A stretch of 11,814 nucleotides of DNA from Patescibacteria group bacterium (GTDB lineage Bacteria > Patescibacteriota > Patescibacteriia > UBA9934): NCBI GenBank assembly GCA_018896835.1, contig JAHILS010000044.1, forward strand, positions 1 to 11,814. The letters are read 5' to 3'. The first letter of the stretch is position 1; the number at the start of each line of letters is the position of its first letter. The position numbers were made by a program, and so were the translations under genes. This document shows, in pieces, positions 6,452 through 11,814 of the stretch. The notes beneath the pieces are model-generated. The model saw only the letters and a program-made list of their open reading frames with translations. It was not told the DNA's origin and did not search any database.

Positions 6452-6475
6452 CTCGCACAGCACTTGCTAAGCGAG
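6452..6475 (-). promoter_or_regulatory. 5'-leader stem-loop of the GC-rich gene
   Basis: CTCGC (6456-6452 by pairing) and GCGAG (6471-6475) form a 5-base-pair outer stem, with an inner AGC/GCT pairing across a small internal loop. The start predicted from the promoter at 6481-6509 falls at about 6474, so the mRNA would begin with this structure. It could protect the 5' end or modulate translation. Pairing is visible, role inferred. Confidence 0.4.
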
Positions 6476-6480
6476 GTGTA

Positions 6481-6509
6481 TTTTTATCATTTTTATTGGC
6501 AAAAGTCAA
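6481..6509 (-). promoter_or_regulatory. Candidate promoter of the GC-rich carbonic-anhydrase-like gene
   Basis: Minus strand TTGACT (6509-6504, 5 of 6 to the -35 consensus) is followed after 17 bases by TAAAAA (6486-6481, 4 of 6), which is preceded by TG-A as an extended -10. The predicted start near 6474 gives a leader of about 50 bases with a stem-loop and a strong SD. The -35 box overlaps the U tract of the atp terminator, so one operon ends where the next begins. Confidence 0.5.
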
Positions 6510-6539
6510 AAAAAGTGACTGCACACGGCAATCACTTTT
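6508..6539 (-). terminator. Intrinsic terminator of the atp operon
   Basis: On the minus strand AAAAGTGA and TCACTTTT (plus-strand arms 6511-6518 and 6532-6539) pair, and the stem extends past one mismatch through TGC/GCA to a short loop. The 3' arm runs into seven consecutive T (6514-6508). It lies 20 bases after the atpC stop, a standard end to the ATP synthase transcript. Confidence 0.88.
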
Positions 6540-6558
6540 CTATTTGTATTACTTTCTT

Positions 6559-6996
6559 TTATATCTTCTTTCCCACGTCTCGATATTTGCCTTTTGATGC
6601 GACTTTGTAGCGGGCCAGTTCTCTTTCCATATGCACAAGGGCGTCGGCGTAGGCGACGTCGTTTTTATCTCTGGCGTCTTCTAAGCGTTTTTGGGCAAGC
6701 TCTTTTGCTTTTTCTATTTCCTCAAGTGCCAATTCTTCGGAGCGTTCAGCAGTATCAGCCAAAACTATAACTTTATTTCCAGACTGCACTTCTATCATCC
6801 CGGTAGAAACAGCTAAAAGTGTTTCATTTTTATTGTCTTTAAGTCGCATCTCGCCAGCACGTAATAATGAAACAAGCTGGATATGGTTCGGGAGAATGGT
6901 AATTTCACCACTTTCTGTCATAACCGAAATAGAATCAACCGAGTCCTCAAAAACTACACGCTCTGGAGTTACAATTTTTAATTGAAGTTTTTGCAT
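6559..6996 (-). CDS. atpC: ATP synthase F1 epsilon subunit
   Basis: A 145-residue epsilon subunit, part of the central rotor stalk that couples Fo rotation to F1 catalysis and can inhibit ATP hydrolysis. The N-terminal beta-sandwich opens with L-Q-L-K-I-V-T-P-E-R and carries G-E-I-T-I-L-P-N-H, the family's hallmark loop, at about 31-39. After residue 85 comes a helical hairpin rich in Glu, Lys and Ala, which corresponds to the regulatory C-terminal helices. Length is normal. It is the last gene of the operon, 19 bases after atpD, and a strong terminator follows. No Shine-Dalgarno is visible before the ATG, which is preceded by an A-rich tract. A basic tail (KGKYRDVGKKI) ends the protein. Confidence 0.95.
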   Translation of the reverse strand: MQKLQLKIVTPERVVFEDSVDSISVMTESGEITILPNHIQLVSLLRAGEMRLKDNKNETLLAVSTGMIEVQSGNKVIVLADTAERSEELALEEIEKAKELAQKRLEDARDKNDVAYADALVHMERELARYKVASKGKYRDVGKKI

Positions 6997-7015
6997 ATAG
7001 TTTTGTAGAGTGCAA

Positions 7016-8398
7016 TTATTCGCCAGTAGCTACCTCTTCGATGCCACCTTTCATATAAAAGGCTTGTTCTGGCTTATTGTCATGCTTTCCTTCCAATATT
7101 TCTTTAAATCCGCGAACAGTGTCGGCGATTTTTACATATTTTCCAGCCGATCCTGTGAATTGTTCAGCTACGCTAAATGGCTGTGACAAGAATTTTTGGA
7201 TTTTTCGAGCACGAGATACTGTTAGTTTATCTTCTTCAGAAAGCTCGTCCATACCAAGAATAGCAATGATGTCTTGTAAATCTTTGTATCTTTGCAAAAC
7301 CTGCTGAACTCCGCGAGCAGTCTGATAATGTTCTTCACCAACAATGTTTGGGTCCAAAATTGTTGAGTTGGAGTCCAATGGGTCAACAGCTGGGTAAATA
7401 GCAAGCTCGGCAAGTGATCGAGATAGCACCACGGTTGAGTCCAAATGTCCAAAGGTTGTAGCAGGAGCTGGGTCTGACAAGTCGTCAGCTGGCACGTAAA
7501 CTGCTTGAATAGAAGTAACAGATCCTTTTTTTGTTGAAGTAATACGTTCCTGAAGCTCTCCCATTTCTGTTGCTAGGTTTGGTTGATATCCCACAGCTGA
7601 AGGAATACGACCAAGTAGTGATGACACCTCAGATCCAGCTTGGGTAAATCGGAAAATGTTGTCGATAAACATGAGCACGTCGCGCTCTTCTTGGTCGCGG
7701 AAATATTCAGCCATTGTGAGCCCTGTTAAGGCAACGCGGGCGCGGGCTCCTGGCGGTTCGTTCATTTGTCCGAAGGTGAGAACAGTTTTTTCCAAAACAC
7801 CAGATTCTTTCATTTCGTGGTAAAGATCATTTCCTTCACGGGTGCGTTCTCCAACTCCAGCAAAAACTGAATATCCACCATGTTCCTTGGCAAGGTTGTG
7901 GATCATTTCTTGAATAAGAACTGTTTTTCCAACTCCGGCACCGCCAAATAGTCCAGCCTTTCCACCTTTTAGAATTGGACAAATAAGGTCAACAACTTTA
8001 ATTCCAGTTTCAAAAATGATCGCTTCGGTTGATTGGTCAACGAAGTCAGGTGCGAGCTTGTGAATAGAATCTGTTTGTTTTGTGACCACGTCCGGCATGC
8101 CGTCAATCGCGTGACCAGTAACATTAAACATGCGACCAAGGGTTTCAGGACCAATCGGTACCATGATAGGTTTTCCGGTGTTGGTTACATCAAGTCCACG
8201 CTGGAGACCGTCGGTTGTACCCATAGCAACTGTACGAACGACTCCGTTTCCAAGCTGTTGTGCTACTTCGAGCACTAAGATTGCGTCATTATTCTGAACT
8301 TCAAGAGCTGTTCGAATATCAGGTACATCGCTGTCTTCGAACCTGACGTCCACAACTGCTCCAATGATTTGGGATACTTTTCCTTTTGATTTTGTCAT
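7016..8398 (-). CDS. atpD: ATP synthase F1 beta subunit (catalytic)
   Basis: A 460-residue catalytic subunit of F1 that makes ATP from ADP and phosphate at the alpha/beta interface. Walker A G-G-A-G-V-G-K-T is at 152-159, the catalytic G-E184-R-T-R-E-G-N-D segment at 183-191, Walker B V-L-M-F-I-D-N at 241-247, and the family signature P-A-V-D-P-L-D-S-N-S at 337-346. All key residues are present and the length is normal. It starts 9 bases after the atpG stop with no clear Shine-Dalgarno; the preceding bases are AT-rich. The order alpha-gamma-beta-epsilon is the standard bacterial one. An essential housekeeping gene with nothing degenerate in it. Confidence 0.99.
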   Translation of the reverse strand: MTKSKGKVSQIIGAVVDVRFEDSDVPDIRTALEVQNNDAILVLEVAQQLGNGVVRTVAMGTTDGLQRGLDVTNTGKPIMVPIGPETLGRMFNVTGHAIDGMPDVVTKQTDSIHKLAPDFVDQSTEAIIFETGIKVVDLICPILKGGKAGLFGGAGVGKTVLIQEMIHNLAKEHGGYSVFAGVGERTREGNDLYHEMKESGVLEKTVLTFGQMNEPPGARARVALTGLTMAEYFRDQEERDVLMFIDNIFRFTQAGSEVSSLLGRIPSAVGYQPNLATEMGELQERITSTKKGSVTSIQAVYVPADDLSDPAPATTFGHLDSTVVLSRSLAELAIYPAVDPLDSNSTILDPNIVGEEHYQTARGVQQVLQRYKDLQDIIAILGMDELSEEDKLTVSRARKIQKFLSQPFSVAEQFTGSAGKYVKIADTVRGFKEILEGKHDNKPEQAFYMKGGIEEVATGE

Positions 8399-8407
8399 AG
8401 TTGTTAT

Positions 8408-9307
8408 TTATTCAATCGCCGCTTTACCACTTGAGATTTCGGCAATCTCCTGGGTAATTGATGCTTGTCTAATGCGGTTATAAGTAAAGGTTAATTCTTT
8501 GAGCATGTCGTTTGCGCTGTCAGTTGCGTTTCTCATGGCAAGCATTCGGGCCGAGTGTTCCGAGGCGGCTGATTCAAGGAGCGCTTGATAAAGCATTGTT
8601 TCAATTAGTCTTGGAAGCATGCGATCAAGTACTAATTGTGGGTTTGGTTCAAAGAGATATTCGCAGGCTTGTTGTTCTTCCGCCTCTTCATGTTCCTTGC
8701 CAACACTACCCAATTCCTTGTTTGGAGTGCCAAGTGGCAGAAGTTCCATCACGTTTGGTTTTTGAGTAAGGCTCGAGACAAAGTCTGTATAGCAAAGGAT
8801 CACTCGTTTATATTTTTTTGCCAGATATTCGTTCACCACCATTTTACCGATCGGTAAAATGCTTTCAAACGTTGGCTTATTGCTTAGGTTTTCAAACCGA
8901 GCAATGACATTAATTTTGTTTCTTGATAATGCGTCACCGCCACGTTTTCCAATAGCGATCGCTTCTATTTCTGTGCCATCATTTATTTCTTTGATCGAGT
9001 TTAGAGTCGCTTTGATAATGTTGGCATTAAATCCCCCGGCTAGCCCCCTATCTGCCGCTATAAGAATAAAAAGTGTCTTATTAGCTTGGTTATTAACTTC
9101 CAGAAGCGGGTGGCTTGATTTTTGCACAGCCTTTCCAATCGCGGCAATTGTGCTCCATGAAAGCTGAGAAAAAGGTCGGGACGCAGAAACTGATTGGGTT
9201 GCTCTGCGCATTTTTGAAGCAGCCACAAGTTCCATCGCTTTTGTGATTTTTTTGGTATTAGCGATTGACTTGATTCTGCGTTTTACTGTTTTTGCGTTTT
9301 GAGCCAC
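8408..9307 (-). CDS. atpG: ATP synthase F1 gamma subunit
   Basis: A 299-residue rotor shaft subunit. The N-terminal helix carries R-R-I-K-S-I-A-N-T-K-K-I-T-K-A-M at 10-25, and the C-terminal helix ends with N-A-T-D-S-A-N-D-M and R-Q-A-S-I-T-Q-E-I-A-E-I, which is the gamma signature, followed by S-S-G-K-A where G-A is usual. The start is a GTG at 9307, chosen because it is 3 bases after the atpA stop and gives the expected M-A-x-x-x-x-x-x-K-R-R-I beginning. A charged loop rich in Glu (G-K-E-H-E-E-A-E-E) lies near residue 205-213, in the variable Rossmann-like part. Length is in the normal range. Confidence 0.98.
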   Translation of the reverse strand: MAQNAKTVKRRIKSIANTKKITKAMELVAASKMRRATQSVSASRPFSQLSWSTIAAIGKAVQKSSHPLLEVNNQANKTLFILIAADRGLAGGFNANIIKATLNSIKEINDGTEIEAIAIGKRGGDALSRNKINVIARFENLSNKPTFESILPIGKMVVNEYLAKKYKRVILCYTDFVSSLTQKPNVMELLPLGTPNKELGSVGKEHEEAEEQQACEYLFEPNPQLVLDRMLPRLIETMLYQALLESAASEHSARMLAMRNATDSANDMLKELTFTYNRIRQASITQEIAEISSGKAAIE

Positions 9308-9310
9308 AGA

Positions 9311-10834
9311 TTATGCTTTTGTTTCTGTTTGCGCGACAAATCCTTTAATAAATTCATCGGCAAGTTTGTTTATTTCCTCCTTTACTTCATCGGTAATTTC
9401 TTTTTTTTCTACTATCTCTTTAACAAGATCGGACCCAGCTGTGTCAAGATAGTTTAAGAATTTATCCTCAAAGTTCTTTATTTGTTTGGTGTCGATTTGA
9501 TCGAGATATCCCTGGTTAAGGAGTTGTATAAGAATAGACTGCTTAGCAAAGCTTATTGGCCTATATTGTGGTTGCTTCATGAGTTCCATCGATCGCTTTC
9601 CGCGCTCTAGTTGTTTTTTGGTAGCTTCGTCAAGGTCGGTTGCGAACTGAGCAAATGCTTCTAGCTCTCGGAACTGAGCCAAGTCAACTTTTAAGGTTTT
9701 AGCAACTGACTTCATGGCTTTTGTTTGAGCAGAAGATCCAACACGTGACACAGAAAGTCCGATGTTGAGTGCTGGGCGTTGTCCTTTGTAGAAAAGGTCA
9801 CTTTCAAGATAAATTTGTCCGTCAGTAATTGAGATAACGTTGGTTGGAATATAGGCAGATACGTCACCTCCTTGGGTTTCAATAATAGGCAATGCAGTGA
9901 TTGATCCACCACCAAAGTCTTCACTAAGTCGAGCTGATCGCTCCAAGAGTCGGGAGTGCAAGTAGAAAACGTCGCCAGGATACGCTTCACGTCCTGGTGG
10001 GCGTCGAAGAAGCAGTGAAATTTCACGATATGACCAAGCGTGTTTGGAAAGATCATCATAAACAATCAGCACGTCCTCACCTTTGTCCATGAAATATTCA
10101 GCAATCGCGCAACCTGCGTATGGAGCGATGTAGGAAAGTGAAGCTGGATCTGAAGCACCAGCCAAGACTATGGTTGTGTATTCCATAGCACCTTCTTTTT
10201 CCAAGCGAGCGGTTATGTTGGCAATCTTTGATTCCTTCTGTCCGATCGCAACGTAAATACATTTAACGCCTTCACCTTTTTGGTTAATAATGGCGTCAAT
10301 GGCGATAGCGGTTTTTCCAGTTTGGCGATCTCCAATAATAAGCTCGCGCTGTCCGCGTCCAATCGGGATAAGTGCATCAATTGCCTTTAAACCCGTGTGC
10401 AAAGGTACTGAAACTGATTTTCGTGTAATAACACCTGGGGCAATTTTTTCAATTGGCTGGAAGTTATCGGTTGATATTTCACCTTTTCCATCAAGTGGTC
10501 GACCTAGTGGATCTACTACGCGACCAACAACCTGATCGTTGACTGGGATTGATAAGATTCGCCCGGTTGATTTAACTGTGTCACCTTCGTCAATTTTATC
10601 AAAGCTACCAAGAACAATAGCTCCAATGCTTTCTTCCTCAACGTTAAGTGCTAGCCCCATGACTCCACCAGGGAATTCAAGTAATTCCATTGATTTTGCC
10701 TGGGAAAGACCACTTAGTCGTACAACGCCGTCTGCAACCGAAAGCACGGTTCCCACAGATTCAACATGTGCGTCTGATTTAAATTTATCTATTTGCTTTC
10801 GTAGCTCTTCGATTATTTGTTGTTTTTGTGCCAT
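9311..10834 (-). CDS. atpA: ATP synthase F1 alpha subunit
   Basis: A 507-residue non-catalytic nucleotide-binding subunit of F1. Walker A G-D-R-Q-T-G-K-T is at 168-175, Walker B V-L-I-V-Y-D-D at 255-261, the stretch S-L-L-L-R-R-P-P-G-R-E-A-Y-P-G-D at 273-288 is nearly invariant in the family, and the arginine-finger segment S-V-S-R364-V-G-S is at 361-367. The N-terminus is a helix that would contact the delta subunit, and the C-terminal helical domain is complete. It starts 5 bases after atpH ends, without a clear Shine-Dalgarno, so coupled translation is likely. Length and motifs are ordinary. Confidence 0.99.
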   Translation of the reverse strand: MAQKQQIIEELRKQIDKFKSDAHVESVGTVLSVADGVVRLSGLSQAKSMELLEFPGGVMGLALNVEEESIGAIVLGSFDKIDEGDTVKSTGRILSIPVNDQVVGRVVDPLGRPLDGKGEISTDNFQPIEKIAPGVITRKSVSVPLHTGLKAIDALIPIGRGQRELIIGDRQTGKTAIAIDAIINQKGEGVKCIYVAIGQKESKIANITARLEKEGAMEYTTIVLAGASDPASLSYIAPYAGCAIAEYFMDKGEDVLIVYDDLSKHAWSYREISLLLRRPPGREAYPGDVFYLHSRLLERSARLSEDFGGGSITALPIIETQGGDVSAYIPTNVISITDGQIYLESDLFYKGQRPALNIGLSVSRVGSSAQTKAMKSVAKTLKVDLAQFRELEAFAQFATDLDEATKKQLERGKRSMELMKQPQYRPISFAKQSILIQLLNQGYLDQIDTKQIKNFEDKFLNYLDTAGSDLVKEIVEKKEITDEVKEEINKLADEFIKGFVAQTETKA

Positions 10835-10839
10835 ATGCT

Positions 10840-11223
10840 TTATTTGGATAATATCGTTTTGAGTTTTTGCAGTTGTCCAGCGATTGAACCGTCAACTCTT
10901 TTGTCGTCAATGCGGATTATTGATCCGCCAATTAATCTTTCGTCAACTCTGCGTGTTATGTCGGCTCCGTAGGCTATTTTTTCGATTGCTTCATTTGTCT
11001 CTTGTGTGATTGGGTGCGCGCTAACTACTGTGATTTTTGAGGCGCCGTATACTTCCTTCCAGACTTGGTGAATAGCTTGTTCAATTTCTCGCCACTGATC
11101 GATTAGCTTTTCTTTGGCTAAATACTCAACTATTTCTTGCATGACTCCGGGAATTTTTGCGTCAGGAACATTCTTGATTTGCGAGACTATGGTATGAGCT
11201 ATTGTTTTTATTTTAGCGTCCAT
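10840..11223 (-). CDS. atpH: ATP synthase F1 delta subunit (short form)
   Basis: A 127-residue delta subunit, the stator piece joining the top of F1 to the b subunits. The C-terminal part is clear: I-T-V-V-S-A-H-P-I-T at about 63-72, then D-E-R-L-I-G-G-S-I-I-R-I-D-D-K-R-V-D-G-S-I, the delta signature, and a closing helix. Classical delta is about 175-180 residues with an N-terminal six-helix domain of about 105; here only about 60 residues precede the C-terminal domain, so that bundle is roughly half size. The frame is intact and sits 1 base after atpF and 5 before atpA, so this looks like a genuine compact version and not a broken gene. Confidence 0.93.
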   Translation of the reverse strand: MDAKIKTIAHTIVSQIKNVPDAKIPGVMQEIVEYLAKEKLIDQWREIEQAIHQVWKEVYGASKITVVSAHPITQETNEAIEKIAYGADITRRVDERLIGGSIIRIDDKRVDGSIAGQLQKLKTILSK

Positions 11224-11224
11224 A

Positions 11225-11814
11225 CTAGATTAGTTTTCTAACTGTTTCTTCGGCTAGTGACTTTGATTTTGTTTCATCAACTTGATCTTGCAAAATTCTA
11301 GTAGCTGCTTTTAAAGCAATATCAATAATGTCTTTCCTTAATTCTTTCATCATGGCGGTTTTTTCATCAGCTAGCTGAGTCTTTCCTTTTTCAATAATGC
11401 GTTCCACTTCGTGTTTTGCCGAAGCGATTATTTCATCTTGTCTTGCTTGACCTTGAGCATGAGCTTTTTCAATTATCTCCTGCGCTTGCTTTTGAGTTTG
11501 TGCGATTATCTGTTCTTTTTCTTTTTCAATTTCGCTGACTCGCTTTTCGATTTCATCAGCCTGTTTCATGCTTTTTTCGATTTTCTCTGATCGTTCATCA
11601 AGCATTTTTACAATTGGCTTATAAACAAACCTCCAGAGAATAATAAGCACGATCAAGAAGTTGATTAGCTGTGAAACAAAGATTTGGCCATTAATTCCAA
11701 ATTGGCCAGCAACTTTTGCGATTGGATTTTCTCCAGACTCTTGCCCAACCTCTTCATGTAGCTCTTGACCTTCAGCTTCTTGAGCCTCAATGCCAGTTAT
11801 TTCCAAGTGTTGTT
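11225..11814 (-). CDS. atpF: ATP synthase Fo b subunit (5' end uncertain, probably cut by window edge)
   Basis: The b subunit forms the peripheral stalk that holds F1 still against the rotor. One transmembrane helix lies at about residues 43-62 (counted from a TTG at 11806) within the typical Q-L-I-N-F-L-I-V-L-I-I-L-W-R-F-V-Y-K-P-I segment, followed by L-D-E-R-S-E-K-I and a long charged coiled coil to the end. The frame is open to the right edge; the only in-window start is the TTG at 11806, so the true start may lie outside. Ahead of the membrane helix is an acidic extension of 40 or so residues (repeated E, Q, A and G), longer than in E. coli or Bacillus. The gene ends 1 base before atpH. 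atpB and atpE should lie just beyond the edge. Confidence 0.93.
   Translation of the reverse strand, partial: QHLEITGIEAQEAEGQELHEEVGQESGENPIAKVAGQFGINGQIFVSQLINFLIVLIILWRFVYKPIVKMLDERSEKIEKSMKQADEIEKRVSEIEKEKEQIIAQTQKQAQEIIEKAHAQGQARQDEIIASAKHEVERIIEKGKTQLADEKTAMMKELRKDIIDIALKAATRILQDQVDETKSKSLAEETVRKLI

Noticed and set aside
6299..6610. Plus-strand open frame running from the GC-rich gene into the end of atpC
   Set aside because: It crosses a terminator, a promoter and the atpC 3' end, and has no family resemblance. Shadow frame.
9712..10065. Minus-strand 117-codon frame nested in atpA
   Set aside because: Out-of-frame reading of a highly conserved gene, with no domain signal.
1..11814. 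CRISPR arrays, tRNA or rRNA genes, transposases, attachment sites
   Set aside because: None seen on either strand: no regularly spaced repeats, no transposase-like frame. I did not run a covariance-model search, so a tRNA search could still be done.

Overview
The window reads as ordinary chromosome from a small-genome, AT-rich bacterium, most likely a member of the Candidate Phyla Radiation (Patescibacteria). This rests on several signs: tight gene packing, short or absent Shine-Dalgarno (SD) sequences, a compact F1Fo delta subunit, a PD-(D/E)XK-fused UvrD helicase, and a four-helix membrane protein resembling an uncharacterised family I associate with these genomes. The phylum call is inference; no rRNA or other marker is present. 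Stops are mostly TAA with two TAG and one TGA, so the standard genetic code fits. All supported genes are on the minus strand, so transcription runs from the right edge to the left.

Right half (about 6.56-11.81 kb): the F1Fo ATP synthase operon in the order atpF (cut by the right edge), atpH, atpA, atpG, atpD, atpC, with gaps of only 1-19 bases. atpB and atpE are presumably just outside. The operon ends at a clear intrinsic terminator (6508-6539).

Middle (about 5.33-6.51 kb): two adjacent genes for divergent beta-carbonic-anhydrase-like proteins. The first (5894-6424) is an island of about 60% G+C in DNA that is otherwise about 40%. It has its own promoter, a 5' stem-loop, a textbook SD and a hairpin terminator, which together suggest an acquired cassette. 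The second (5388-5798) has native base composition and an intact C-x-D-x-R / H-x2-C zinc site.

Left half (1-5.33 kb): a UvrD/PcrA-type helicase fused to a RecB/AddB-type nuclease domain with a likely Fe-S cluster, a DUF721/DciA-like protein, a four-helix membrane protein, then mreB and the start of mreC. The last two are the cell-shape pair. Good promoter candidates precede the membrane-protein gene (a perfect extended -10) and mreB (-35/-10 with a 17-base spacer).

I found no mobile element, CRISPR array, tRNA or rRNA, and no stretch above 300 bases without a gene. The most unusual part is the tandem pair of carbonic-anhydrase-like genes, especially the GC-rich one with its altered zinc motif. 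I see no evidence for an entirely new multi-gene system.
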